Origin: Cryptomeria japonica
Taxonomy: Eukaryota; Streptophyta; Pinopsida; Cupressales; Cupressaceae
Assembly: GCF_030272615.1 (NCBI RefSeq)
Contig: NC_081407.1
Span: 435,830,230 to 435,894,229 of the forward strand
DNA length: 64,000 nt
Direction of reading: 5' to 3'
Below the pieces are notes generated by a model. It did no database searches. It was not told where the DNA came from and saw only the letters and a list, made by a program, of their open reading frames with translations. Positions 44,514-56,099 of the stretch are shown here, piece by piece (the stretch's first letter is position 1; the number at the start of each line of letters is the position of its first letter). The position numbers and the translations under genes are program-made.

Positions 44514-44866
44514 CCTGTGCGTGGTTATTGAAATGGCCAAAATCCAGCACTGAAAATAACAGTCAAATGCAAATTGCTAGGCACGTAGTGTTTGAAGGAA
44601 TTTGTAAAGCTTATGTAGTGTTTGAAGGAGCCTACAGAAGCCAAAGTGTCACGTGGTTGAAGTTAGGGGCAGCACCAAAAACCATCAAGCAAATACATTA
44701 ACTCCATAGCCAAGGCGAAATAGAGAGCAACATTTAAAGCTTTCAAGCTAATGCCAGCAGCCTCCTCCCTTACATGCCCCCCCCCATCTCCTCCAGGCTT
44801 CACGTGGTGTTGGAGAAGATTGTAGGAGACTTCAGCAGTTCTCACATGGAAGGCATTAATTTCTGA

Positions 44867-45295
44867 ATGGGGTCTCTTGAGGCAGCAAATGACAAATTCC
44901 TCCCTGTCTATGGCATGATTCGGCTGGAGAGGGTTCTAAAGCATGTTTTAGCAAATGCAATTGGCATAGAAGCCAATCTTCCCTGCAGCGTGAAGTTTGG
45001 AGGAGTAAAAAAAATGCTCTGGCAAATGCATTACCAGGTTCAACGCCAAATTAAAGAAATTCTGAACAATGTCATTGGCCATGTTGTATCGTTTAAATTC
45101 CACAATCTTTTGGTAATGTCCTCCTGCACAGTGGAAAATGTAACAAGGCATATAAGAACCTTCAAGCCAAATGCTGCTAACAAAGGCGCCATTAAAAGCC
45201 CTTCAGAAAATGCATTCCTGGGAAAGACTATTTGTCCCACATTCACTGGGCAAAGGGATATTATGATATTTATATTAAACACTCCACTCATCTAA
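44867..45295 (+). CDS. Unassigned 142-codon open frame in M 5' LTR
   Basis: MGSLEAANDKFLPVYGMIRL ... FILNTPLI, open in both LTR copies (partner 52772-53200) with only a few substitutions. No family recognised. It follows the captured fragments on the same strand and could be part of another captured transcript or chance. Antisense frames exist over the same stretch. Confidence 0.3.
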   Translation: MGSLEAANDKFLPVYGMIRLERVLKHVLANAIGIEANLPCSVKFGGVKKMLWQMHYQVQRQIKEILNNVIGHVVSFKFHNLLVMSSCTVENVTRHIRTFKPNAANKGAIKSPSENAFLGKTICPTFTGQRDIMIFILNTPLI

Positions 45296-45685
45296 TATGT
45301 CAAAGCCATCAAGGCTTTTGACGGACGGTGCCTGTTGAGCGCCCATGCGTGTGGGTGTGGATCCCAATGTGACCAAGGTGGTGATAGACGGCGACAGGTG
45401 GACCCCACTCAGGCACACTTCCTGAGGTAAATAGGCAAAATTTTGCAGAGAAGGGTCGGCTTAACCAGTGAGCAAGTGCGGGTTGATCCGACAGTCCGCG
45501 TGGCTTCACGAAGGCAAGATGGTCACCCATTAGAGGCCGTGAAATGGCGAAAGGCAAAATGCAAAATGGTGAAAGCCAAAGTGCGATGATGTGGCAGGTA
45601 TAGTCAGATGTCCAATAGGTAGGTCCCGTCCCAGTGGCGATGATGTGGTGCAGAGGTGGCACCTAGGTGGATGACAAGCAAGCGG

Positions 45686-45825
45686 ACACGTGGCGGAGTG
45701 ATGAGGTGTCATATGAGGTGGCACCCAATGGACCCCATCGACCAATCAGGTCCCGACATGTGGCAAGGCGTTAGGGCACAATCAGAGCAAAAAAAATCAA
45801 AGTTAAATTCAGTTTATTATATAGT
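45686..45825 (+). promoter_or_regulatory. Promoter-like region in M 5' LTR
   Basis: acacgtggc (45686-45694) is a G-box/ABRE-type core; ttatatagt (45817-45825) is TATA-like about 125 bases downstream. Both are kept in the 3' LTR (53603-53611 and 53734-53742). It lies after a GC-rich stretch and before the AT-rich LTR end, a sensible U3/R position. Activity not shown. Confidence 0.45.
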
Positions 45826-46989
45826 TGAGACTATGTAAAGAAAATGAAAAATTTAAATGATGTGCACACATAAATGATTAATTTGTCCAGGGCTGTATTT
45901 TTGGCCAAAATATGAAGTATTATATTTTTCCGAAAAGCTCTCGGAGTGAGGAATCCGATTAGTTAGTTAATTTTAACAAATCTGAGATATTTCGAGAGTA
46001 GTTTCCATGGGAAAGAAGGTAAAGAATTTTAGTTAGAGAAAATAGACACTTGGCTTACTTTGCTAAGATCTGATCTTTCCCTCCTCTTCTTATTCTCAAT
46101 TCTTCTCATTTGTAAGGGTTCCAAAAATTTGGAGAAATGCTCCAGATTTTATGGCTTCCATTTTTTGAATATCTTGATCCAAGTTTGTAAATGATTTTGT
46201 TTGGTTTTCAGGGTACAGAGGATTTGAGTGCAGCATTCAAGATGTGTTTTCTAGTTGCATGCTTTACTTGTGTCAGGCATGAGTAATTTCCCACCATATT
46301 GTCTCTGTGTATGCATTTCAGTATTATGAATTCAATCCTTAAGGAGGATGAAATTTATCAATTTCAAGGAAGTTGTGTGATTTTTTGTGGGTATCCTTCA
46401 ATGAAGGTTTTAAATTTTGTAATCAATCACGAATAATGGAATGTGTCCTAGATTTGATAATGTTGTGAATGGATCTGAGTAATGCATTAATGTAAGGTGT
46501 TAATGCAGGGATATTCTATAAGGAAAATAAATTTGCAGCTATGATTGACATATTTGCAATTCTGTGTTAGACTCTGTTGCCCAATGAACAAGGCACTGGT
46601 CTTGCAAGTTTGGGGATGTTTTCAGATACACATTTTAAAAGAAAATCTAATTTCCCTTCATGTTTAGGGTGTGTGTTCCATTCTTTCCAAGCTCTATTCC
46701 ATCTTATTGTTTGTACAGATCTAGCCAATTTGTAGTGTTTCCTAACCTGTTGAGCTTGTGAAATGATCTATCTACCTAGTGTTGATGCAGTTATGTGTTT
46801 GTAATCATTGTATTCAAAGAATCAAAGGGTGTCCCCCCCTAGGTCTAGCAGAACCTAAAGTGCGGGAGGATCAATTAGGGTCCTATGTTATGTTGTCCAA
46901 GCCCTAATGTGTTTTGTACACTGAAATTGGCCATTTCATAGAAGGATTGCAGGTGTTCTTGGGTTATCACTTTTGGTGAACAACAAAAA

Positions 46990-47526
46990 TGGCTACTCTG
47001 CTAGGAAACAAATGAACTATCAAGAGCCTCTGGATAATAAAGATTTAATTCGTATAAGGTTGAGATTATCCCATCTGAGTCACCACAACAAAAATGGCGA
47101 CTCTACTGGGGAATTAAATGGATTCAAATGCTTGATTGATATGGTTAGAAGTGGAATGTATTCTTCATCCTGTCAATTTCATATCTAGTTAGTCAGTCCA
47201 TTGCATATGCATAGAGTTGAAAGTGGTTTTATGGTGAAGAGAATGCTCCTTGTTCTGGATCTACAGAATGATATGTGTTTCATGTCATATTTTATGAAGG
47301 AGTAATAGTGAATTTATATTGTTTAGAGTTGTAAGAAGTTCTTGCAGTTGTGTGTGAATTTTTCCCCAATTCCTTATTGGGTGGCGACTCTATGGTTCAT
47401 ACCAGTGTTAAATAGCCTAGAAGAGTGTTTATTGTAGTGAGATTGAAGGAGGAAATAGAGATTTAAACTTGTGTTGAATGGCATTCTACTGTTCAAAATA
47501 TCCTCTATGCAAGAGGTGGCGACTCT
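46990..47526 (+). other. Element M primer-site array (four PBS-like copies)
   Basis: The copy next to the LTR is tggctactctgctagga (46990-47006); the second, tggcgactctactgggga (47095-47112), is closer to the tRNA-Arg-type site described for Ogre elements and is also preceded by acaacaaaaa. Shorter copies tggcgactct lie at 47392 and 47517. Duplication of the LTR-end/PBS junction fits the first two. Confidence 0.65.
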
Positions 47527-47997
47527 GATGTAAAAGACCGTGCTAAAAGGGAAGTTAATCTTCAGATCTACAAGTTTTGTACAGCTGCAAATCTCCAAGT
47601 ATTTTCAGAGGTTTTAAATGCAAGACATCTCTTCTAAAAATTTGAATGTGTAATGTTGTTTTCCCATTTAGTGAACAACACTAGTCTAGAGGGAAAGAGG
47701 AAGCACAAAATTAATTTGCATATCTATGATGCTAAAGTATCCAGTGTATATGATCTTCCGTAGTATGTAAATTTGGAAAACCTTATGTCAAGCAATGTTA
47801 ATGAATAGATTTGAATAAGGGTATGTGCTTGAAGTTTTTTATCCAAGATTGTATAATCATTTGTGGGAGTAGGAAAAAATGAGCAGTGAAGTTTTTCAGC
47901 CTTGTGTATTTCCACATATGACCATGCCTAGTAAACCAGAACAACCATGTAATAGGAAGAGTTTCAGTATGAAGTATTATGCTACTCTAAACTTTGA

Positions 47998-48741
47998 AGG
48001 TATTTCGGGTTACCCATAGAAATTAGAAAGTATTTGCCCATATTTAGTGGGAAGAAATCAGAATTAGCATGTCAACACGTGAAAAGAGTTTCATATTTGA
48101 TAGGAGAATTTGAAATTTGTCAGGAAGATATATGCATGAAATTGTTTGTTCATTCATTGAAAGAGGATGCAAGGGATTGGTTTTCCTTTTTGCCAGTAGA
48201 TTGTATTTCCTCATGGGAAGAATTAGTTTCAGATTTCATTGACCAATTTGATGAAAAAATGAGTGATTATGATATGATGAAAGAGTTCACTTATATACAA
48301 ATCAAGGAAGATGAATTGGTACCAACATTTAATATCAGATTTTCACAAGCTTTGTCTAAAATTTCCAGAAAGTATAAGTTTGATGATGCAGTATGTCTGG
48401 ATATTTACATGAGTGCTTTTGGTAAGAAGATGGGTTTCCTATTGAGAAACAAAGAACCTAAGACTTTGTATGAAGCTTTTAACACAACTAGGGACATCGA
48501 AAATAATTTGAAATTTGGGATAGCCAAGAGATTTGTGTCTATTGTGGTTTCTTGTCAAAGCACCTTCAATGGTGAAAAACCATGTGAAGTTGAGCAAATC
48601 ATTCCGTGTCTAGGTGCATCAAGCTCTGCAGTTCCGAATGGTTTTGTTGATGCATGTGCTTCAAATTTGAATGAGAGTCAAGATCCTCTGCTGTTAATGT
48701 CGGTTGCCTCTCACAATAATGATGGAATGATTAGTGTGTAA
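47998..48741 (+). pseudogene. Element M gypsy-type GAG
   Basis: Readable from about 47998 (YFGLPIEIRKYLPIFSGKKS). Conserved pattern: SELACQHVKRVSYL, FEICQEDICMKLFVHSLKED, ARDWFSFLP, SSWEELVSDFIDQF, TFNIRFSQALSKI. This is retrotransposon GAG (PF03732 type), the capsid protein. The N-terminus is frameshifted (YYATLNFEG lies in the next frame), and no start codon is in frame. No zinc knuckle seen. Ends TAA at 48739-48741. Confidence 0.8.
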
Positions 48742-48798
48742 TGTTGTGATAATGGTGATACGAAGATTGATATATACAAGGGATATGTAACATTTGAT

Positions 48799-49956
48799 TT
48801 GTATGCCGGTTATGTTGATTATGTGGCTGCCAATTATCAAGTTAATCATGCATCTCCTAAGGTTAAAAATAATGAAAATTATGGTAATGATGACCATCGA
48901 TCTTTAAATGTTGCTGATGTATTTGATGTTCAAATACCAAGTACTGAAGGATCACCAAATGTGGCTGATTATGCAAGTGAAAATGTGCAATACAATATAA
49001 ATCAGATTTTGTTTAAGTTTGATAAATCTGAAAATGAAATTATGAATGATGTTGATGATGTGTTCAGTGCAAGTATACCCAGTGATGAATGTGTTTCAGA
49101 ATGGAGTGGTGTTGCTGATTATGAGGACATTGAGTTCTATTCCCAGCACCTTGAAGGTATGCAAATGAACAATGAAGATCAATTTCAGAATGAGAACGAT
49201 CTTGGCACAAGTGTTTTACTTTCTTATGATCAGCAAATGAATACCAGTCATGCAGCTGAAAGTGGTTATGAGAATTCTTATTATTCATCTTGTGAAGATG
49301 ATATGGGAGGAAACCAAGTTATGTACCTCAGCTATGAATCTGAAAATGAAGGCATTTGTGAAGATAAAAACATGTGTGAAAGTGCTGATAATGTTTTATT
49401 TTCATATTTAAGTAAACCCGTGTTTGAATGCTTTCAAAATTTGAGGTACCATGAAGAGAATGAAAATGATGATAGTAAGCTTGAACCAGATATGGAGTTT
49501 TTTGTTTTTGGTATAAATGTCCATCATGTTGATTTCATCGATGAAAATGTTGAGATTTCCCCTTGTGATGAACAAGTTTGTAATGTTGATGTAATTCCGA
49601 ACGGCAGTAGCATGGGTTGTAAAAATTGACTTCATGATGAAGACAAGAGGCATGGGTTATGTGATGATTATTTCAGACCACAAATGGAAGTGTTTCAGGT
49701 AGATGTAAGCTTGAAAGAGGAAGACTTAGCTGAGGATTTGCTTCAACCAAAGTTATGCATTCTTTTCCATGAATGGGATCTTGAGAATGTGGAAGTTTTG
49801 AGTTTGATAAACAAGGAGAGTATAGAGTGTGATCAGCATAGTGAAGTATCACATCTGGGTTGTAACATTTATGTTCCTTGTTTGCATCAGTTGGTTAGTA
49901 GTGTCCTTCATTCTATTGATTTAAATGATAATAAGGTATGTGCTAATGAGAATTGA
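48799..49956 (+). CDS. Element M acidic ORF of unknown function
   Basis: Open 48799-49629 (276 codons), then 49684-49956 in a related stretch after a stop. Very rich in Asp, Glu, Asn and Ser. A motif recurs: VFDVQIPSTEGSPNVADYAS and VFSASIPSDECVSEWSGVAD, about 50 residues apart. No family recognised. Position after GAG is where polymerase would be in an autonomous element. Confidence 0.45.
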
Positions 49957-50515
49957 AATGTTGAGAATGAATGTTTTATTTTTGATATTCAGCATGATGA
50001 TGCCTTTGCAAATGGTAGAATTGATTGGGATAGTGAAATGTATGGTATCTTGTGGGAAGGCCTCAATGGTGAATTGTCTCATGTTTTTACTTGTGCTGAA
50101 GTAGTGTGTGATTACAAAGTTCAAAATTAGACCAAAGGTAAGCACACCAGCTGTTACAGTGATGAGACAAAAGAGGTGGATTATAAAAGTTATGCTTAGT
50201 TGTTATTGGAAGGTGCCTTTGTTTGGATCATGATATCAAGAGATGAAAATCAGATTTTTGACAGAGGTAAATGTTAAGATTGTTTGAGCAGCTTATATTC
50301 AGTTTTAAGCATGTTTGTATCTATTGTATAGTTGCTTTGCTTCAGTTGTGTGGTTTTCAATAAAGTGCCCTGTTGTTTGGGTAGAATAAGGAAGCCCTGT
50401 TTTTGAGAAGAGGTGAGAAGAAATGAGAAATGATCCATTTTTGGGTGGTCTGCTTAACCATAGATATCTAGATTCTTTGTTGATCTTGCAATCAACCATC
50501 CCTAGTCAGAGCCAC
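49957..50515 (+). other. Element M 3' internal region
   Basis: Stop-rich continuation of the acidic frame, then non-coding. A clear polypurine tract next to the 3' LTR is not visible; the closest purine-rich run is gaagaaatgagaaatga near 50416-50432. Confidence 0.4.
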
Positions 50516-51784
50516 TATTGGGAATAATTAAATTTGAGTCAAGTTTAGAGGCCCAATTCAAATTTTTGCTCTGCATGTCAGAAAAGTATCTAAATAAATC
50601 AGTTTGAATGGCCTAGTTAGAGAGAGGGAAAGTGGAGCCAGTTGATTTTCAGAGGGTAAGGCTCGAGATTCATGTCCCACACCTTTCATTTGGCCTATGA
50701 AATGATGTGAAACTTTCAAAATTCAATTTGGATAAGTTTATGAGGTACCCATTTTGAGGGGTGAGCTGAAAGTGCATTTTAGGCACAAATAAAGATTTTA
50801 TTGAGTAGCCTACTTCGAGCAATTATATCTTTTTCCCTGTTGATTGTCATGAAGAAATTCAAAGTGGATTGGATTCTATGCATAAATGTGAGTCACCCTG
50901 CAAAATTCCAAGTCTTCATGAATCCATTTGCTCAGTTTTCAAAGCCAAATCTGTTTGCAGTTTGTGTGGTTTGACTAGTCCCTGTTTCGACAGCTAGTCG
51001 GAGACCTATTTCACATAAGTGTAAAAGTTGCCTCAGTAAGCATCATGTTAGAATGTTTGTTCCAGGTTAATGCTAGTATAAATGAAGAGCTATGTTTCTA
51101 GTTTAAGGCTCCTACCAATCCGTTTAGTCAATTTGCAAAAGGGTTCATTGAACTATCATTTTCAATCTTCTGCACTTTCAATGTTATATCAGTTAATGTA
51201 GCCATTTTCATGAACACACCATTTGCATCCAGTTAGGCTTTTGGTTGAACTGATAATTCAAAGATTTAATATGTAATTCAAGGTACCTATGTTTCAAATT
51301 TGAGGGCTTACGAAGGTCATTTGATATTTTTGAGAAAGGCATCATGTGTTGCCAAAACATTGACTTCATCAGGTCCGCAGTGTCGACAAAGCCAGTTGGC
51401 CATTTTCATCGATTAATATCTCTTCACTTGCGACTTGTCTTGAGAAACCATTTCATATATTTCATGCTTGCATATCAGAGTACACACGTGTCAGATGGCG
51501 AGTTCCAAAAAGGTGTTTTGACCACTTTGAAAATTACGTCTTCACGATTAAATGCGAAAATGCGGTGCAAGTGCTTGAAAGTTGCAAAACTTAGTCTGAT
51601 GATCCGCAAATGATGCCAATCATTTCTAGAGGTATGGGTAGGTTTCTTGAATCATTTCAAAGGTCATTTGTATGAAAACAAAAAAAAAATTTAGTCAGAC
51701 CCACTTTGGGGGCCGACCTGGCCTATGCCCTTGCATTGTTTTTATTAGCGATTTGTGTTTACTGGGGAAATTTTAGAATATTCA

Positions 51785-51973
51785 GATAATGATGCAATCC
51801 ACAAGTCACGGTCAGGTAAAGTTAATATCAGTAGCAGACTTTGGGGATTCAAGGTTAAAGACACTGTGAATGTCAAGGGTGTCTCCTATGATTTGTCAGC
51901 TTGGTTTGTCAGCATTCTTCCAGATTGCAAGAATTTCGTTTTTAAAACAACAAAGGATAAATATTGTGTTTGA
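51785..51973 (+). pseudogene. Captured beta-galactosidase (GH35) fragment, 3' LTR copy
   Basis: Open in one frame: DAIHKSRSGK ... DTVNVKGVSYDLSAWFVSIL then PDCKNFVFKTTK, ending TGA. The better-preserved copy of the fragment at 43855-44037. The LP of the usual SYxLPAWSVSILPDC is LS here. No catalytic Glu is included, so it is inert. Confidence 0.75.
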
Positions 51974-52011
51974 GAAGTATCACATGACATGTTTCAATGT
52001 TCTCTTTTTAT

Positions 52012-52450
52012 GAGAATGGAGGAATCTATATCAAGCTTGGTCAACACATTGGACAATTGGAATGCCCGATTCCTCGAGAGTATGTAGAAGTGATGAGGAC
52101 TTCAATGTTGAATAAGCGTCCCACATCTTCATATTCACAAATTTGTGATGTGTTCACAAAATAACTTGGAAAGCTTCCCCATGAAGTGTTTTTTGGAGTT
52201 CAATACCATCCCATTGGCAAGTGCTTCGCTTGTTGAAGTACATGTTGCTCGCACCTTTGATGGCAAGAAAGTTGTTGTCAAGGTTCAACGCACACATTTG
52301 ACCAACACAACAACTATTGATACTGCAACTGTGGAGCTGGTTACCAATGTTTTGCACTGGTTTTTTCCTACATTTGATTATAGATGGTTGATTGATGAAT
52401 TGCGTGGGAGTCTTCCAAAGGAGCTTGATTTCACATATGAGGTGGATTCC
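52012..52450 (+). pseudogene. Captured ABC1-family kinase fragment, 3' LTR copy
   Basis: Same motifs as 44076-44513, including IKLGQ, ASASLVEVH, VVVKVQ and PKELDF, with the same one-base slip in the T-run. A private TAA replaces a Glu codon (TK-x-LGKLPHEVF). The former Trp before FFPTFDYRW is intact here. Confidence 0.85.
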
Positions 52451-52771
52451 CTTTGTGTGGTTATTGAAATGGCCAAAATCCAACATTGAAAATAACAGTC
52501 AAATGCAAATTGCCAGGCACGTGGTGTTTGAAGGAGCCTACAGAAGCCAAAGTGTCACGTGGTTGAAGTTAGGGGCAGCACCAAAAACCATCAAGCAAAT
52601 ACATTAACTCCATAGCCAAGGCAAAATAGAGAGCAACATTTAAAGCTTTCAAGCTAATGCCAATAGCCTCCTCCCTTACGTGCCCCCCCCATCTCCTCCA
52701 GGCTTCACGTGGTGTTGGAGAAGATTGCAGGAGACTTCAGCAGTTCTCACATGGAAGGCATTTATTTCTAA

Positions 52772-53200
52772 ATGGGGTCTCTTGAGGTAGCAAATGACAA
52801 ATTCCTCCCTGTCTATGGCATGATTCGGCTGGAGAGGGTTCTAAAGCATGTTTTAGCAAATGCAATTGGCATAGAAGCCAATCTTCCCTGCAGCGTGAAG
52901 TTTGGAGGAGTAAAAAAAATGCTCTGGCAAATGCATTACCAGGTTCAATGCCAAATTAAAGAAATTCTCAACAATGCCATTGGCCATGTTGTATCGTTTA
53001 AATTCCATAGTCTTTTGGTAATGTCCTCCTATGCAGTGGAAAATGTAACAAGGCATATAAGAACCTTCGAGCCAAATGCTGCTAACAAAGGCGCCATTAA
53101 AAACCCTTTAGAAAATGCATTTCTGGGAAAGACTATTTGTTCCACATTCACTGGGCAAAGGGATATTATGATATTTATATTAAACACTCCACTCATCTAA
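52772..53200 (+). CDS. Unassigned 142-codon open frame in M 3' LTR
   Basis: Partner of 44867-45295, same start, length and end. Differences are substitutions only. No family recognised. Confidence 0.3.
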   Translation: MGSLEVANDKFLPVYGMIRLERVLKHVLANAIGIEANLPCSVKFGGVKKMLWQMHYQVQCQIKEILNNAIGHVVSFKFHSLLVMSSYAVENVTRHIRTFEPNAANKGAIKNPLENAFLGKTICSTFTGQRDIMIFILNTPLI

Positions 53201-53602
53201 TATGTCAAAGCCATCAAGGCTTTTGACGGACGGTGCTCGTTGAGCGCCCAAGGCAGACCCCATGCGTGTGGGTGTGGATCCCAATGCAACCAAGGTGGTG
53301 ATAGACGATGACAGGTGGACCCCACATAGGCACACTTCCTAAGGTAAATAGGCAAAATTTTGCAGAGAAGGGTCGGCTTGACCAGTGAGCAAGTCCAGGT
53401 TGATCCGACAGTCCGCGTGGCTTCGCGAAGGCAAGATGGTCACCCATTAAAGGCCATGAAATGGCAAAAGGCGAAATGCAAAATGGTGAAAGCCAAGTGG
53501 CGATGATGTGGCAGGTATAGTCAGATGTCCAGTAGGTAGGTCCCATCCCAATGGCAATGATGTGGTGCAAAGGTGGCGCCTAGGTGGATGACAAGCAAGC
53601 GA

Positions 53603-53742
53603 ACACGTGGCAGAGTGACGAGGTGTCATATGAGGTGGCACCCAATGGACCCCATCGACCAATCAGGTCCCGATACATGGCAAGGCGTCAGGGCACAATC
53701 AGAGCAAAAAAAATCAAAGTTAAATTCAGTTTATTATATAGT
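53603..53742 (+). promoter_or_regulatory. Promoter-like region in M 3' LTR
   Basis: acacgtggc and ttatatagt with the same spacing as in the 5' LTR. Confidence 0.4.
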
Positions 53743-54911
53743 TGAGACTATGTAAAGAAAATGAAAAATTTAAATGATGTGCACACATAAATGATTAATT
53801 CACCTAGGGCTATATTTTTGGCCAAAATATGAAGTATTATATGTTTCTGGAAAGCTCTCGAAGTTAGAAATCTGATCAGGTAGTTAATTTTAACAAATAT
53901 GGGATATTTAGAGAGAAATTTTCATGGGAAAGAAGAAGGTAAAGAATTTCAGTTAGAGAAAATAGACACTTGGCTTATTTTGCTGAGATCTGATCTTTCC
54001 CTCCTCTTATTATTCTCAATTCTTCTCATTTGTAAGGGTTCCAGAAATTTGGAGAAATGCTCCAAATTTGATGGCTTCCATTTTCTAAATATCTTGACCC
54101 AAGTTTGTAAATGCTTTTGTTTGGTTTTCAGGGTACAAAGGATTTGAGTGCAGCATTCAAGATGTGTTTTCTAGTTGCATGCTTTACTTGTGTCAGGCAT
54201 GAGTAATTTCCCACCATATTGTCTCTATGTATGCATTTTAGTATTATGAATTCAATCCTCAAGGAGGATGAAATTTGTCAATTTCAAGGAAGTTGTGTGA
54301 TTGTTTGTGGGTATCCTTCAATGAAGGTTTTAAATTCTGTAATCAATCATGAATAATGAAATGTGTCCCAAATTTGATAATGTCGTGAATGCATCAGAGT
54401 AATGCATTAATATAAGGTGTTAATGCAGGGATATTCTATAAGGAAAATAAATTTGCAGCTGTGATTGACATATTTGCAATTCTATGTGAGACTTTGTTGC
54501 TCAATGAACAAGGCACTAGTCTTGCAAGTTTGGGGATGTTTTCAAATACACATTTTAAAAGAAAATCTAATTTCCCTTCATGTTTAGGGGTGTGTGTTCC
54601 ATTCTTTCCAAGCTCTATTCCATCTTATTATTTGTACAGATCTAGCCAATCTGTAGTGTTTCCTAACCTATTGAGCTTGTGAAATGATCTATCTGCTTAG
54701 TGTTGATGCAGTTATGTGTCTGTAATCATTGTATTCAAAGAATCAAAGGGTGTCCCCCCCTAGGTCTAGCAGAACCTGAAGTGCAGGAGGATCAATTAGG
54801 GTCCTATGTTATGTTATCCAAGCCCTGATGTGTTTTGTAGACTGAAATTGGCCATTTTATAGAAGGATTGCAGGTGTTCTTGGGTTATCACTTTTGGTGA
54901 ACAACACTTTC

Positions 54912-55870
54912 TTATTATAGCCTTTAGAAATTTTCTTCTGGTAAGATCTTAGATGATTGAATGCCACCTGCCGACATTCATCCAGAAATTCAAGTTCTTG
55001 CAATCTAAATATTCTGTGATCTTTACTAATGATAAGACCTTGCAAAGAAACTCTCAAATAAGAAATTTCAACCTCAATAGGCAAGACTTCTTTGGCCCCA
55101 TACACCAAAGAAAAAGTTGTAGCCCCAGTAGGTGTTCTGATGCTTGTTCTATAAGCTCATACCACCGAATTGAGCTACAAATGTGAATCCTTTCCAGATT
55201 TGTTGATCATTCTATGCAAGATGGTCAATAGAGTTTTGTTAGACGCTTCAGTCTGTCCATTACCTTGAGGGTAGTATATACAAGACCAATGTTGTTTTAT
55301 TTTGAACTTGTCACATAGCTCATCTATATCCTTGTTCTTGAACTTCCACCATTGTCAATTACAATTAAGGAGGGGATTCCATACCTGTAGATGATGTAGT
55401 TAAGAATGAAAATAGCCACTTGTTTGTCGATTTCTTTAATTAGCGAAACTGCTTCAACCCACTTAGTGAAGTATTCGGTGGCAGTTATGATGAACTTATG
55501 TCCATTGGATGATGAAGATTGATTTGGCCAATGAGGTCAAACACCCATTGTTGAAAAGGCCAACGTGTGATAAAAGGTATGAGCTCCCTTGCTGGAGCAT
55601 GTATGAGATTTCTGTGCAGCTAACATTATTGACAAGTTTTAACAAATTTTACAACATTTTTTTCATATCTGGCCAATAGTAGCCAACCCTTAGCAGTTTT
55701 TGAGCTAGAGTTCCATTTGAGTGAGATCAACAAATACCTTCATGGACTTCAGATAATGCATGTTGAGACTCTTCAAGTTCTTGACACCTAAGCAAAGTAC
55801 CATCTAAACCTTGCCTATATAGATCATTAGCGATGATAACATATTGTGAAGCATTACAGATCAGGTTTCT
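54912..55870 (-). pseudogene. Gypsy K integrase
   Basis: 55108-54912: MVYGAKEVLPIEVEISYLRV, LQELEFLDECRQVAFNHL, then SYQKKISKGYNKK, the conserved stretch after the integrase core; it runs into M. Upstream in shifting frames: WVFDLIGQI (first Asp of the rve core, near 55540) and YIIYRYGIPSLIVIDNG (second Asp, near 55390). Several frameshifts. The remaining tail is at 42359-42576. Confidence 0.8.
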
Positions 55871-56099
55871 TTTATTATTGTGAGTAAGGTTATTAGGGAT
55901 GATTTAGTTACATAAGTAGGAGTAGATATGGTTATAGTGAGATGAGTCATACCCAATGATAGAATAGATCATCTGGGTATCAGGGGAATCATAAGTAGGA
56001 TAGCGAAGCTCTTCCACCAGGAACTCATAGCGAAACAGTGTTTCTTATAGTTGTGGTATAGATGCCAATGGAGCCATAGCATCTATTGTTTTGTTTGTT

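Larger units (their letters stand above)
42582..46985 (+). repeat. Element M 5' LTR (4.4 kb)
   Basis: Starts tgttgggactcatt, ends ggtgaacaaca, and repeats almost base for base at 50516-54906. Inside: an unassigned AT-rich part (42582-43780), a GH35 fragment, an ABC1-kinase fragment, an open 142-codon frame, a GC-rich stretch (45300-45780), a promoter-like region near 45690-45830, and an AT-rich end. Confidence 0.9.
42582..54906 (+). mobile_element. Element M: giant-LTR non-autonomous element carrying plant gene fragments
   Basis: 12.3 kb. 5' LTR 42582-46985, internal 46986-50515, 3' LTR 50516-54906; flanks cttta (42577-42581) and ctttc (54907-54911). The internal region has a PBS-like array, a gypsy-type GAG and an acidic ORF, but no polymerase. 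The 4.4-kb LTRs make up 70% of the element and contain fragments of two plant gene families. The PBS type and long LTRs point to the Ogre/Tat side of Ty3/gypsy; that placement is inference. It inserted into the integrase of K. Confidence 0.88.
50516..54906 (+). repeat. Element M 3' LTR (4.4 kb)
   Basis: tattgggaataatt ... ggtgaacaaca, 4,391 bp against 4,404 in the 5' copy. Carries the same captured fragments and promoter-like elements. Lacks a ~30-bp segment present in the 5' copy near 44600 (a local duplication of the gtgtttgaagga motif there). Confidence 0.9.

Noticed and set aside
44095-44550. Minus-strand 151-codon frame in M LTR
   Set aside because: Antisense of the ABC1-kinase fragment, which has clear family motifs on the plus strand.
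45309-45745. Minus-strand His/Pro-rich frames in the GC-rich part of M LTR
   Set aside because: Present in both LTRs but with no recognisable domain; GC-rich low-complexity sequence gives such frames by chance.
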